Notes: a model not told the origin generated them from the letters alone. 64,000 nucleotides of DNA from Mauremys mutica (GCF_020497125.1 NC_059079.1:15519553-15583552), one strand, 5' to 3'; shown: positions 11,376-24,516, counted from the first letter of the stretch. Program-made: numbers and translations.

Positions 11376-13815
11376 GAGAACCCTTCCTAGCTAATATTTA
11401 AACTCACAAGGACAGGCTTAAGAATAGCCTACACTAGAAAAGTATAGCTATCCCAGGAAACCCTCATAGTGTAGAGAAAGCTTCTACCTAGCAAAAATGT
11501 GCTTTGCCTTCACAGTTCCTGGATGAAATAAGCTATACTGGCAAAAGCACTTTTTTGCTGGTATCGGGCTTTTGCCAGAATAAAAATGTCATAAAAAAAA
11601 ATCACACCCCTAACCGACATCATTATAGCAGCAAAAGTTTCTAATGTAGACCTGTCATTAGAAAGAAATCCAGTTTAAGCTAGTGGTTACCATGCTAGGC
11701 TTTGAGGACTGGGGAGTGTTAAACTGTTGGGAGGAAAGCAAGGGACCTGTCAACTTTTGTGAGGACCCTGAAGCCCTGTTATCCCCTTGTTTTAGTTTCT
11801 TGTGAGTTTGGATCCATATAACCATGGAGCGGAGGGATCCTGCAGCATCAGCTCAGGTGACAGTCTCAGCTCCAGAAAAGTCGAGGAGGGTTGTTATGGG
11901 TCAGGACTGAGGAGCACAAGCATAGCTTGAAGCTATTCAGTCATCCATTGGTCTATCAGGCTCTGCCTTTTATAAATGTTCACCCAAAACAAAAAGCAGG
12001 GGGGAGGGGTGGAGAGTAATCCTGGAGAAGTTAAAAAGAATAACTTGACCACAGGGTGTCACTCTTGACCCACATTTGGGTCAGCATACAACCTTGTCTA
12101 TGGCAGCAGGAAATGTGTTTCGTTGCAGATTCGTAATAAGTCTCACATTCGCTCTTACACTAAATACTGGATGGCACAGATCATTTTATGCATTTAACCC
12201 CCCAAATATACTGTGTGCTGCTTTCTTAATGTCACTGGTAGAACTCTCTAAGATGGGCACTAAAGCTAGCTAAAGAAAAGGGTGTCCTGATCTCGGTAGC
12301 TTTCCAACTTTCAGAAAAAAAGAAAAGATGGTGGTTCAGAAAAAACATTCCACTCAGAGCCGCATTCATGTTTGCGGTGCACTGTGGCTGCTCCTTCTTG
12401 ACTTAATTATATGTGATCTTTATCCTGTGGAACATCTGGATCAGCAGCCTTCAAGAAACTCCACTATTGAAACCAACACCTGGGAGCATGTAAGACGGAA
12501 GGAGGAAAGGAAGTTACTCTAGGCATGGGATACAGCTGGTTTAAGGTTAGGTAAGAGCAGTCACTTTGGTCTGTGTTTCAGTTATGTAAAAGGAGGAAAA
12601 AAGAAAAGACTATAGAATATATTTTCCATTCACCCCTGCAATTTTAAAAAACATTTTGGTTTAATATAAAATTAATCCTCAAAGCCAGGATTCCAAGAAT
12701 TTCCTGGTGCTACTATGACTCCCTGTTTGTTCCTTCCAGGTGCTCTATGTTCCGTGTACGTTAATCTATGCAAGACTCTATAGTATGATCTCCCATGGCA
12801 AAGAGTTTGATAGGTCTCTAGAGTTGGATCAGGTAGTTTAAGTGCTGATGGAGAGCCTGGATCAGCGTTCATGTTGCACTCCCCATCAGCACCTTCCCCA
12901 GGTCAGGGAAGCTAAGGATCCAACCAGAGGACCAAATCTGGTGATGAATCCTAGTCATGTGACACCCGCGGCAGGTTGCACAAACGCTAAGAAGAAGAAG
13001 TGCTGATAATGCTCTGCTTTCAAGTGCTAGTGCCCCTCCGAAACCATTTTCTGATGAAGTAGGAGCTGGTTTTTAGTTCCACTTTCAAAGAAACCAAAAA
13101 ATAACGGCATCATTTCTTGCATCAAGTTCTGGTGTGGGCTTGTCAAATTCTGCTAGTCTTAACTAGACTTCTCCTACATTCAGCCAACTCTTGAAACTGC
13201 ACTGTGTATTTCAGAGTCTTAGGTAAGTAAAAGGCATGACCTTTGCTGCACTTGTGTGCCAGGGTTGGGAACGGGACTTGCCACTCACCTGCACTCCCCA
13301 CACTAGCACCAAGCAGAGGTCCTGCCCTGCTGCTTAACACAATGCTTGGATAGGGAGCAGGCTTCTACCTGGGCTCACACAGGGATATAATCTACTAGTT
13401 ACGAGTCTGATTACCCAGCAGGCTAGTGGGAATGCTGCGGTCAGCAGCATGCCAGCTAAGGAGCAGGCTGCTCTTTTACAAAGCATCAGCAAAATGTGAC
13501 CTAGTGTGTGTCCTTTCTGGCAAGAGCCCTGAAGCAGAGGACACATTTGCAAGAATCCCTGCTCCCCTGGCAGTGCTGGTTGGGATGCGATTTGTCCCTA
13601 TGTGTATAGTGTATGATTCAGGTGACTGACATCACATGAGTTCTTCACTGCAGCCATCCATCAATTATGCTTTGAAGCATTCCACAAGGTGCTGAGAGCA
13701 TATATTGAGAGCAGGGATGCTATCTACCTTGGAAGGAACAGTTATCACCTTGCAGGACCAGACCCTTAGCTTCAAAAAAGGCACTGCCCAAAGTCGTATT
13801 TAAAATCAATCTTAC
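11376..13815. other. Sequence downstream of last recognised exon
   Basis: No exon of the FREM1-like gene recognised. A diverged element may occupy about 11410-11660: inverted ends 'gcctacactag' and 'taatgtagacc', with repeated 'agcaaaag' motifs inside. The remaining open frames have no domains. The C-type lectin exons expected at the end of FREM1 are not visible. Confidence 0.4.
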
Positions 13816-13965
13816 CTGCCCTTGAATCTATAATTTCTACAGTCAGTTCATTCTTCTGCTCCAGAACAGCGTTTTAAGGCATGCTCAGTATTATTTTTAA
13901 CACTTCATGGTTTTCCTCCAGGCCATCATCCTTAATGTGGATATTCCAAGACTTTATGGAAACAC
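13816..13965 (-). pseudogene. FREM1: FREM1-like exon K: end of Calx-beta, with in-frame TAA
   Basis: A 150-nt exon with acceptor 'cacattgcag' and donor GCAG/GTAAGA (strong), phase 1 in and phase 1 out. It reads 'VSIKSWNIHIKDDGLEE', 'HEVLKIILSMP', a TAA stop at 13874-13876, then 'NAVLEQKNELTVEIIDS'. 'W.I.I..DGLEE..E' and 'NAVL' are recognisable Calx-beta wording of FREM1. The stop sits where relatives have a valine. Confidence 0.82.
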
Positions 13966-15186
13966 CTGCAATGTGTAAAAGCAAATGAATGAATCTCAGT
14001 AACGCTGGAAAACGGCTTTTATGCAGCATGACCAAAAAAAAGCTGTCATGTGATTACACCAAAACCTTATCTAAATAAAGATCAAAGTAAGAAGCAAAAC
14101 CAATTTTTAATTATAGAAGTGAGGACTGGAGAGAGAGAGAGAGAGAGCCCAGTGTCAGTAACCCCCTAAAATAGGAAGTTCTCATTGTACTAATTCATTT
14201 ATAGTACCACCTACCTTTGACACAGCAAATTTGCATCACAGAATCATTTCTACCTGGACATAAAGGCACTTGGAAATAGCCTCACTTCAGCCATCATTGA
14301 TGTAGCTCCACTGCTGCTGATTGTAAGCATAGACAAGGCCAAGCAGAGGTTTGTATTGACTGAGCTGATCAGGGTTTTCTCCTGCTTGAACCTATCTCTA
14401 AAGTAAAATAAAAGCACAGTTGCAGTGGTTTATGATATTGCCTATGCTCCTATAAACCTAGGACAGGAAACACTGCAGATTTTTTACTGTGGGTAATATC
14501 ATTGAGTTTCAGAAGCAACTGGACTGGTTTAAAAAGTGGCTAGTATATGTGGATAAATGTCAGTACCCATAAGTTCATTTGGGTAACAACTAGAAAGCAT
14601 TCTCAATCAGACCCATCTAGTAGAGGGAAAAGCAGCTGCAGAGGTGACAGCTCGAGGAGGGAACTAACACTAAAAAATGAACTAACAAACCACATCTTGC
14701 AACTGTTAGCTCCAGTTCCATCCTGTCTAAGTTACTTTTCCATTTATGATAACTTCCACACTCACAGCAGTACCAGCTGATAAAAGGTAGAATCTGGTAG
14801 TCTTTAAGGTGCCACTGGACTCCTTGTTGTTTTTGTGGATACAGACTAACACGGCTACCCCTGGTAGAGCGCAATAGTTTGGCAAATTTCCATAGAAGAC
14901 CTTTTCTAGTGCTATCTCTTAAGAAGCAAAAGCAACAGTTCATGCAATCTCATAAGCACTCCAAAGCCAGTTCTTTGTTTCACATTACCTCTTTCACATC
15001 CTTGAGACACCTGCTTCATGCTGCATCTTCATCGCTTAGAACGGTTAAGTCCAGAAAGTCACTGCTACCACTGTGGTGTAGCAATCAAGTGCTATTACCT
15101 TGAGTGCCATCATGGTCTTTATTAAGCCTTTGTAACCAAATTCTTAGCCTGTTTTCATAGAAATACAGAGCACACTGGATATTTAC
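13966..15186 (-). other. Intron J-K of FREM1-like gene
   Basis: Contains a (GA)n run near 14129-14148 and the 3' half of a dispersed SINE-like repeat at 14797-14863 (listed). Nothing else recognised. Confidence 0.6.
14797..14863 (-). repeat. Fragment of the turtle dispersed repeat also seen at 388-602
   Basis: Reads 'gtctttaaggtgccactgga' and 'gatacagactaacacggcta', the complement of the head and body of the same element. Confidence 0.75.
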
Positions 15187-15257
15187 CTGTATGAAGATTT
15201 AATAGAATTCCGTCCCCCACCGCAAATTCAGCTTTACCCAATTTTGCTTTTACAAAA
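15187..15257 (-). pseudogene. FREM1: FREM1-like exon J: middle of Calx-beta, phase-breaking length
   Basis: A 71-nt exon with acceptor 'tttttcttgcag' and donor ACAG/GTAAAT. The homologous frame reads 'VKAKLGKAEFAVGDG', then 'ILLNLHTG', similar to the 'GKDF.V' strand of FREM1 Calx-beta. Flanking exons demand phase 0 in and phase 1 out (3n+1), but 71 is 3n+2. In the phase-0 frame a TAA arises early. An indel near the 5' end is the simplest reading. Confidence 0.65.
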
Positions 15258-18200
15258 CTGCAAGAAAAACATGATTGACAATGGGCCAGATTCCAATCAT
15301 GCAAACGGATATAAAATGGAGTGATTCACTGGAATCAATAGTTCCTCTTGATTTACACCAAAGTAACAAAGATCAGAAACTGGCCCTGTATCTAGAGCCA
15401 CAGTTTACTTCAGACAGCAATAAACTACTTGTACATGGTTTAAAGAGCTAATGGGGGGACAGGGCTGTTTACTATAGACAATGGCTTTGAGAATTAACAT
15501 TTAGTAGCCTGAAATTAGCCGTGGCTCTTGACTGCAGAAACTACACCTGGGCTATGAGGGCTGTGTGCAGCTGGTGTTACAGGCCTGCATTCGGCTGCAG
15601 AGAAGATGAGAGGTTTGGGGAAATGATTCACACACATTGCATATTAGACAAGGTCTAGCACAAGTACTAATCTGGCTGTAGGATGAGTGGTGAGAGACTT
15701 GATTTGTACTCCAGAGGAAGATTCATTCCCATCCAGATCCCCAAATCAGGAAAGTATGTACTTATGTCTCATTAAAATAGATGAGACTTAAACATATGCT
15801 TAAGTGCTTTCCTGAATCTGAGCCCTGCAGCAGAATGTCCACCACAAATACCTAATAATCAGAGAGGAATAAAAAAGAGGAAAAATACTCCAACTGGAGT
15901 GAAATTTACTAAAGCAAACACCACAAATTCATTTAAAAATTATGCTCAGCTTTGCTTAATTCCTTGAAGCTATATTATTGGACAAAACATTTGGGCCATT
16001 TTATAAACTATCAACAAATAACTCTAAGTAAATCAAAAGGAAAGTGTTTTCTCTCTCGTTTTTTGGCACAGCGTAGTGGGAAATTCTGATATTTCACCCT
16101 AAATTGGGACAAAGGTTAAAATATCAAAATGTTCACAGAGCAAAAAGTTGCAAAAAAATTCAGTGCAGAAATGTTGAACGGTGGATTGAAACGAAACATT
16201 GCAATATTCCCGAAGCAAAATATTTGCTTTTGGTTTGTTGAACCAAAATCTAAACATTTGATGTCAAGAGTATGCTCAGCTCTTCAGGTGGGCAGGGTAG
16301 CTTGTGGGTCACCTTGCAGTGCTCATCCTTAGTATTAAAAACACAGGCAAAAAATGTTCTCACAGAAACAATCTTTAACCTTCTTGTTTGCTCTGTCAGG
16401 ACAGGCAGAGGGTGGGAGATGGTTAGCAGGGAAGCATGTAATCTGTGAAGTCCATGTGAAGAGAAGGGGAAGTTACAACAGGAGAATCAGCACTTTCATT
16501 ATACGCTCAGTGTAGTCAAGTGGTAATTATCGCCCCTCCTAGACAGCCATAAAAGCAAGAAAAGGAGCAAAGAGGCCAGAACAATAGTGGTGGGTGAATA
16601 TAGAGTCATCAGCGCCAACAGAAGTCCCTAGTGAACTGGCTTGGCAGTGGTTAGAAAGTGAAATAAATCCCAAGCACCAGCCAACATAGGCCATGGAAGA
16701 TGGTCAGCACCACTCGCAGGAAAGCCTTTCTGTGTGATGTTCTCCTCCCAAGTGTACGGTAGCAGAAATAATACTTAGTATTTCAATTGTGCGTCCATCC
16801 AAGACTATCAAGACACTCTACAAAAATGAATAAATTAATTCCCACAACACCTCTGTGAGACTGACTGCCTCCATTTTACACATTGGGTACTGAGAGCTTT
16901 TGAAGATCTGGGTCTGTACATCTATGGTTGGGCACCCAAACATTGAGATTCCCAATGGAGGACACTTTTGGAAATTTGGGTCCAACTGGCCTAAAGAGAA
17001 AGGAGGGTCTTGGTACTCCTGGAATTATAGAGGCCTGGGTTCTCTTCCGTTCTCTTCCCTTCTCTACCACAGACTTCCTCTATGAACTTGGGCAAATCAC
17101 TCTGTTCCTTCTGGTTGTTTGTATTTTTACAGACACGTCCCGATCTAAAAGCGTGATGATGCCTGCATTAAGGATTGTGAGGTGCTCAGACACTGCAGTG
17201 ATGGAGTCCATATACTCACTTGGAATATTCCTCTTTCTACCTTTTTTCCAGCACCTGGCCACTACTGAGAAAGGCGATGCTTGTGCATAGGGCTAAGGGT
17301 GAATAAATCTGAAATCTTTATCCAGTGCTGGACAAACATCAAGGGTAGCTTGTGGGCAAGTCATTTTTATCTAGCTAGATGCTTATGACCCCTGTCACTG
17401 TAGTAGCAAAGCACCTCACAATCTTTAATATCTTTATCCTCACACTTTTATGTAGGGAAGTAGCATCCCTATTTCTACAGAGGAGGAATGGAGCAACTGC
17501 TGCTTGGGCTGCTGGTGGATATGAAAGTCATGTAGGAAAAGCTAAAAAAACTGACCTAGCCAACGCAGTCGGAGTGTGACAGAGGGGAAAAATGGCCCCA
17601 TCGCTGCACTGGATTTTTCTCTCTAGTTATACTGCTGCCGTGCAGCTGGGTATTTGTGTGGAGATGCTGTTAGAAGAGGCAATGAGGGCACCCACATGGG
17701 AACAGCTGCTCTAAGAAGCCACTTGAAAAACAGTCAGTCACCAGAGTGGGTGAAACATCTGTGGTGCTGCTGCTACAAGCCTCTCTCAACACAACATCAG
17801 TGCTGCAGGGGACAGGGCAGATAGAAGCAGCCCTGCCAACACAGTAGCTCAGTGAGAGGTCCAAACTACATGCATGGTCCACTCCTCACTACAAGGGTCA
17901 CAGAACCAAACAAGTACACCTGGAAGCATTATGGGCATGGCTGCCTAAAGTGCACTTTCACCTCTCATGTAGGCAGAGAGAGGGGGGAGAGGTGCAGCAC
18001 AGAACTTGTAGCCCGAGGGGAGACAGGGACAAAGCCACTTTAAAGTGCTCCTGGGCTGCTCTGAGACCTGGAGAGGACCCCAGAATAATTTAGACCCCCT
18101 TAGGAGACTCCCAGGGTTGCCCTACACAGCACCATCCAGAATCTCTGCACCACTACTTGCAGCAGCCCCATCTTCATCACACATCCTCCTGCCCCTACAC

Positions 18201-19600
18201 CGGAGCTTGCAAAGGAATCCTCAAAAGGCATCCCCAGTGTGCACCTGGGCAATTCTCCCACAGCTGGAACCAGGGCTTTTAGGGCCCTTTCATATCGTGT
18301 AAAGGGTCCAGAGCAGGGCTGAAGCATTCCATGGGGATTTATAAAATATTCACACTACACAAGTCCAAAGGGGCTAATCCCAAATGTTCTAGAGTGAAAA
18401 CTGCCCCGTGGGCTAGTTAAATACACAAATAGGATCATTTGCTGCCATCTTCTTATAATGTGCCCGTGAACATCTATTAATGAATCCGTAATGAAGCATC
18501 TTTGAAAACCCATCTGACCCTCCTGCCACATTTTCCTCCATTGGGATCATCACCACTGTGAGTGGGATGAGTGTTATCAAGGACATTGATACCATTGTGT
18601 TTGATCTTAAGAATGCAGATGGCAAACAGCCTTCCTGTCTACCAGCTCCTCCCTGAGGTAATGACCAGGTAGAATTCTATCTTTTGAACACCAGACACAC
18701 TCCTTCAACTTTGCAATGACTTGGACAAGTTGCAGAAGTTGGACATGAAGGAGTCTAGGCTGCAGCAGACACGGTTTTAGCTGGGACGTAAAGGAAAGCC
18801 TGTGTGTCAGCATCTTGAGATATGTTGGAGAGGAACAGAGAGAAACACGTGTATGTATGTAACAGGATTTTAATATTGCTTGGGCTAGTGTCACTTTCCT
18901 AAAGGTTTTTTATTCAAACACTGACGTATGGAGACTGTCCTGATCCTATCAAAACAAAATCTACCTCCAGACAAGGATCTGAAGGCAGTCATCCTATCTT
19001 ACAAGGGAAGAAGGAAGAGAACGGAAGAAATGCAGAAAGAGCCTTCTTCTGGTGATGATTGCAAACCTAAGATGAGACAGTATATAAAAAACAAGACATA
19101 AATAAAAATAATCAGTGATTTAAAGTGACTCAATTTTAGAACAATCAACTTCATACTGCTTAAAAGAGCGAGATTCTCAGAGAAGGTTGGCATTAGGCCA
19201 TGCACCCAAAAGCTAAGGCTCCCAAATGTGTAGCTATAATTGCTGGGTTTTTTGCTGCTTCCCAGCAGATAAGGGAAAGGGTTGATTGGTTTAAGATCTG
19301 CTGTATGAAAGAAAAAATGACTGTAGCCAGTTTAGGAAACTATACCTAATACATTCAAGATGAAAGAAATGAAATGAATGCTGCACCAGGATTAAACTGC
19401 ACTAACCTTGCAGTACTGCGAGTGAAGTCTAAGCCAACTGTAGCTGAAACATCTTGGACCTTAAAAACAAAACAAGACACCAATAAACTGCATTAAACAC
19501 AGCAACCAGGAATTTTGGTTTCATATTGTTAGCAAGTGTTAATGGCATCAAAAATGCAGTCTGTAGGGATCTGTCCATAGAAACAGGGCTCATCTCCTAC
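15258..19600 (-). other. Intron I-J of FREM1-like gene
   Basis: A 4.3-kb intron. A hairpin-element copy ('gggccagattccaatc' facing 'cagaaactggccct') lies at 15285-15390. MIR-type pieces lie near 16810-16900 (antisense), 17020-17120 (sense, 'gaacttgggcaaatcactct') and 17400-17510. No other exon recognised. The open frames at 18413-18894 show no FREM or other domain. Confidence 0.5.
17020..17120 (+). repeat. MIR-type SINE fragment
   Basis: 'gaggcctgggttctcttccg' and 'gaacttgggcaaatcactct' are MIR core wording in sense orientation. Confidence 0.6.
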
Positions 19601-19730
19601 CCTTATGCCAACAAATAATGCCTCTGCGCTCTGTACTGTCCTTACCACCTTAATGGCAACAGTGCCAACATTTTCACAGACACGATAGCAAGTTTCCACC
19701 AGTTCAACTCTGGACCATTTCATTTCAAGG
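19601..19730 (-). pseudogene. FREM1: FREM1-like exon I: start of Calx-beta domain
   Basis: A 130-nt exon with acceptor 'atttcttttcag' and donor AAGG/GTAGGA, phase 2 in and phase 0 out. It reads 'LEMKWSRVELVETCY', 'RVCENVGTVAIKVVR' and 'EALFVGIR'. 'CENVG' followed by a hydrophobic strand is the usual start of a Calx-beta domain, and the 'LE.KWS' lead-in is a FREM1 feature. Open frame. Confidence 0.83.
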
Positions 19731-21012
19731 CTGAAAAGAAATTAGATCTTAAAATATTCCTTATTGCTACAGCATATGCAGCACAGAAACGTGGCTGATA
19801 GCCACCATTGTTTCCTGCTCCTAGCTGGATTCAGGGGAGCTCAATACAGCTGTGGATCGAGCCCTGGGGCTAACATCCTCTGCACCACGCAGCTATTGGA
19901 CAAAGTAATCGCCCATACTAACCCTGCACAACTGTAAATAGTATATCCTGCATGTTTCAGGACAGACGGAATCTGCAGATTTAACTGTATCCCATAATTT
20001 GACATACTTGACCCCTCAATGTCCAATGTTTTACTTATGTCCAGTATCCAGGCATTCTTCATTTTCTTTCCCATCACATATTCATCAGCTGCTATACCAA
20101 AAAAAAAAAGTGCAGATTTAAAGTCTTCCTGTAACATTTCACTTCTTCTGTGACTTAATAATAAAAAGAGCACTGAATAGAAAAGCCAGAGTTCAGTTTC
20201 TGAGCTCTATTACCATTTGCAAACTGCATTGTCCCATAGCGCCTCACTTGAAATACAGCCTACGATGCAATTTTATGCTATCTCAGGAGCCATAAAACTG
20301 TACATCGCTAGAGGAATTTAAAATCATTGTTCTACACCAGGGAGAAATCTTTAAAATAGAAATATAAAAGATAAAAAGTGAGGGTTAAAGGGAAAGTTCT
20401 GGATTATACTATGTATAGAAATTTTCTTTCTTGAAAAGCCTCCTTTTTAAAACAAACATTTGATTTGGTTTTAGAAGTGAAATGGTGCATTATTTTTATG
20501 ATGATTTTTGTTTAAATTCCCCAAGCTTCCAAAAAATGTAAAACATAGTGTTTGAGAAGATAAAAAGCAAAGCAAAACAAAACAGTGTGGACTGTGGACC
20601 CCCAGGTAGCACCAGGACCAAGGAACCACAAAAGTGGCTGAGAACCGTTTATCAGTTACTTCAGGGGGTTATTCCCAACTTACACTGATGTAGGAAGGTC
20701 AAAATCAGGCCTGGATTCTCACTGAATGTTTTATTTTTCCATCAAGCATTAGACCTGGCCAGGGAGCAGACAACAGAACCTTCAAACTCCACCTAAAACC
20801 ATGTTAGATTCTGAAAATGGGCCTGAAATTTAAAATAAATCCTTTCTGCGGGATAAAATTTCATCTCAGAAAAGCTATAAGCACCTTGATATTTTAAAAG
20901 GGACACACATTGCTATTTGTGAAGTTCATATACTCCCCTCCCTAGACAGATTATACCGCCCCCTTCCCTCCCCCTTCCGAGTGAATATACTCAACTGGAC
21001 TCTGACACTTAC
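19731..21012 (-). other. Intron H-I of FREM1-like gene
   Basis: A 1.3-kb intron with no repeat firmly recognised. A 110-codon minus frame at 19841-20173 is discussed under rejected items. Confidence 0.55.
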
Positions 21013-21158
21013 ACTTCCGGAACCATTGTATTTCCTGCCACGTCTGATACTTGAAATTCAAAGCTATCTGAAGTCACTTCAGTGGAGGGATTTATTATGT
21101 ACCGGATGATCTGCTGGTTTAAATCATTTCTGGGTAAAAGTACTGCGTACATAACTAC
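21013..21158 (-). pseudogene. FREM1: FREM1-like exon H: end of last CSPG repeat, 1-bp insertion
   Basis: A 146-nt exon with acceptor 'gtctattgcag' and donor GAAGT/GTAAGT. With incoming phase 1 it reads 'GSYVRSTFTQK' and hits TGA at 21124-21126. Skipping one T (21126) restores 'DLNQQIIRYIINPS' and 'SFEFQVSDVAGN'. Phase arithmetic agrees: 145 nt are needed between phase 1 and phase 2, and the exon has 146. The following exon fits phase 2. Confidence 0.85.
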
Positions 21159-22018
21159 CTGCAATAGACAATGTACCATTATAGCAGAGCTCAGATTTTC
21201 CAATTCATTACGGTCACTGCTGTATTTTTTATTATTAATGTGTCTTGAAAAATAAGATGTTTAGCTAAGACTACTAATTCTTTGAAACTCAAATCATTTA
21301 AGCTGTCTAACCTTATTCAGGATAATTATTTTTATCCATTATCCATCATGCTAAAAATGACAGCTCTGGGACAAGGAGGCTTTTCAAGCAAATGTTTTAA
21401 GACAGTGTTTTAGGTTGCAGGCACTGGCAAATGTTAATTAAATTAGATAAACAGTGACTCAGAGTAGCTGCATTATACTAGAAAAGAAAGATGGAGATGG
21501 AGAGGGGAAGCAATTTAATATCTTAAAACCTATTAGATTTTTGGAAACAAGAATCTATCCTTTAGACATTTATCTTGCCTAAATTCAGGTGTTATCAGAG
21601 GATAATGGGACATTTGGTTGGGTATTTTTCATAATCATTGAGGGCTCAATAGTGAGCCAAGCAGTGCATCTGTGCAGGGGACTACGGAGATATAAAAAAG
21701 GTCTCCTTATCTCCCTATACAGCCTACCTGCATCATGAGACAATGCAAGTAAAGGGGCAGAGCAGCCACCACTGGGCTGTTACTTCCCATCTCTTGCAGC
21801 TGGGTGGGCAGAGGTGGAGAGTGGGAGGAGCCTTGACTCCATCCCCCACAAGGCACCAGCAAGAGCAGCTGTGCTGGTATGGAGGGGGAAATAATCTCCA
21901 CTGAGGAAAGGTTGGGCACATACTCCATGGAGGAATCAAGGGGGCAGTTAGGGCCCAATTTTGATTCTCAGAGCATAACTGCACTGCCCCTTACTTAAGT
22001 AGGATGGCAGAGTTCAGC

Positions 22019-22342
22019 CTCTAAAACAGGGATCAGCAACCTTTCAGAAGTGGTGTGCTGAGTCTTCATTTAATCACTCTAGTTTAAGGTTTCGTGTGCC
22101 AGTAATACATGTTAACGTTTTTAGAAGGTCTCTTTCTATAAGTCTATAATATATAACCAAACTATTGTTGTATGTAAAGTAAATAAGATTTTAAAATGTC
22201 TAAGAAGCTTCATTTAAAACTAAATTAAAATGCAGAACCCCCTGGACCAGTGGCCAGGACCCGGGCAGTGAGTGCCACTGAAAATCAGCTTGCGTGCTGC
22301 CTTTGGCATGCATGCCATAGGTTGCCTACCACTGCTCTAAAA
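22019..22342. mobile_element. Non-autonomous hAT element with perfect 8-bp target duplication
   Basis: Inverted ends 'cagggatcagcaacc' (from 22027) and 'ggttgcctaccactg' (ending 22334). They are flanked by identical 'ctctaaaa' at 22019-22026 and 22335-22342. No transposase frame. Confidence 0.92.
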
Positions 22343-23739
22343 CATAAAACACTTCAACCTAATAAATAGTAATGGTGAGACTAAACATTGCTGAATTCAA
22401 GAATCAGGCAGACACCCAAAATTTTGGATCTTATACAGGTTAATGAATTCTCTTCTCAGTCTTCAAAACTATGCTGGAAATTCCAGAAGAACAGGTTGTT
22501 TCACAGGATTTCCAGAACTTTCTACTTCTGATTCCAGCTGGATCCTGGTAAGGTAGACGGGCACAAAAATTAATCCAAACCCAATTTCTGAACCTAAAAG
22601 TTAGTTGCAGAGTGTAATTTCAGAGAAAGGGAGAGAGTTCTTATTCTTTCCAAAAGGGGTTTGTCCATTCCTTATGAAACGATAGGCCAAATTCACCTCT
22701 GCAATAAAATGGCAAAACTCTCTTATCTTCAGTGGAGTTGCATCTGCTTATCCTAGCTCTGAAGTTTGCCTTGTGACCTTATTCTTCAAGTTCTTCTATT
22801 TTCAGCTTTCATCAAACATTATCAGAGGCCAGAGCTGAAACATTTAGAAGCTGTTCTAAATTCTAAAATCCACATACATGGGTGGCATCTTCCTCCATTT
22901 GATGCACCTCACCTAACATCCCCTCTGAAGAGGGGACAGACTGGAGTTACCTCATGGAAACTGGACTGGTGGGCATCAAGCCACTAAGTGTCTCCCCTCC
23001 AGAAGATTTGGTACTGTGGGTAAGAAGTTGGCCAGAATTGTTCATTGGGTGCTTTGGCATTTATCACACTAAATCAGGATTCAATTTGGGTTGAGAGTTG
23101 GGCAGAGATTTTTCTATCCATCCACCCAAGATATTTCTAAGGTGCTTATCACCATAGTATCATACAATATCTCATCATTGCTCTTATTTAAACCCATGCA
23201 ATTCACCCATCCATATTTATATAAAGTCATAAATGAATACGGCACTTGACAGAATACAGAGGTGCCAAACAGTTCCGTTTACTTCAGATGGAGCTACACC
23301 AATTTACACCAGCTGATGATCTGGCTATATTCCTTTGAGCAATTTACTTACAACATCTTGCACAAGCAACCTTAATTCCGGCATTTCCAAATTTTTGAGT
23401 GCTTAACTTTGTAACCTCAATAATCTACTTCTAACTTACAATTTTGTGTGTGTGATTTCCTAGGTTTTTAGAAAAGCAAAATGAAAAAACAAACTCTATC
23501 ACATGGCATCGTATTGACACCCACAGGGATCATCAGCACACAGACCTCTGTGCCTTGAGTGAATGGAGTAACTGATAGCAGTGGTACGTTGTCATCTTCT
23601 GAGTGGACCAGCCCTAGAGGGGAATCTTTGCAGGGGGTTTCACAGACCTTTGCTGACAGCACAGGAATAGTGAGACTCTGGGATCTTGGGTCCCACTCCA
23701 GCCCTGGAAGGGAATGTACTCTGTGGGCACAGACTCATC

Positions 23740-24235
23740 TGCCTGTTTCCCTCAAGCTTGATCTCCTCTTCTGCTCCACTCCCTCTAAACTCTCCTTGTC
23801 CCAGTCCCATTCTCTTCACCTGCCCAGTCCATCTCCACAACTCAGAGTTCTTACCTCAGTCTCCTTGCCCAGTCAGCCCTAATGTCCCCTAGTCTCCTTG
23901 TCCAGCCAGGCCCATTTCCCCCCCATCTCAGCTCCTCATCCCATCTGTCTTTCTCCCCCCTACCACTGGTTCCTAGTCCCAGTCTCCCTTCCTCCTCCCA
24001 GCTCCTCATCCAACCTCAAAGTTCCCCTTAAGCAGCTGGTTCCCCATCACCCCTGCCACCTTTCCTCACAACCTCCTACTCATAGTTTCTCCTTCATGGT
24101 TCCAAGTCTCAGGCACCGCCCTCCACAGCTACCAGGCCCAGCCTCCCTACCCAACCAGTCCCAACCTGCCTTCCCATCCTGGCCCAGTGTCCTTGCCTAA
24201 AAGTCCAAGTCTCCCCACTCAAACTTCCAGTCACA
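23740..24235. repeat. Pyrimidine-rich degenerate repeat
   Basis: About 500 bases of C/T-rich sequence with loosely repeated 'cccagtc', 'ctccttg' and 'agctcctcatcc' phrases. This explains the long serine/proline-rich frames on the plus strand, which are not genes. Confidence 0.6.
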
Positions 24236-24265
24236 GTGTGTGTGTGTGTGTGTCTCTCTCTCTCT
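24236..24265. repeat. (TG)n(TC)n microsatellite
   Basis: A TG run immediately followed by a TC run, at the edge of the pyrimidine-rich block. Confidence 0.93.
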
Positions 24266-24516
24266 TCTACTTTCTGGTCTCAGATTCCTTATCCCAATCT
24301 ACTTCTTTCCCTGCCCTGGCCTAGCCCAGGTCCCATCTGCAGTTGAGTCAGACAGCTTCCTTCTCCATGCTGCCTGGGCATCAGCAGAGGGGTCATTGAG
24401 AGCAGGGATCTCTCAGTTCTGGTGCCCAGCCTCACTCAACCCAGAGCAGCAATTACAGGGAGAGTCTGGCTTTGAACCTGTAGTGCTTGGCTGGGGCATG
24501 TTTAGTCACTCTCTGG

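Noticed and set aside
19841..20173. 110-codon minus-strand frame between exons H and I with a possible acceptor near 20090
   Set aside because: The phase and text join exon H directly to exon I, and the frame has no resemblance to the Calx-beta or CSPG sequence.
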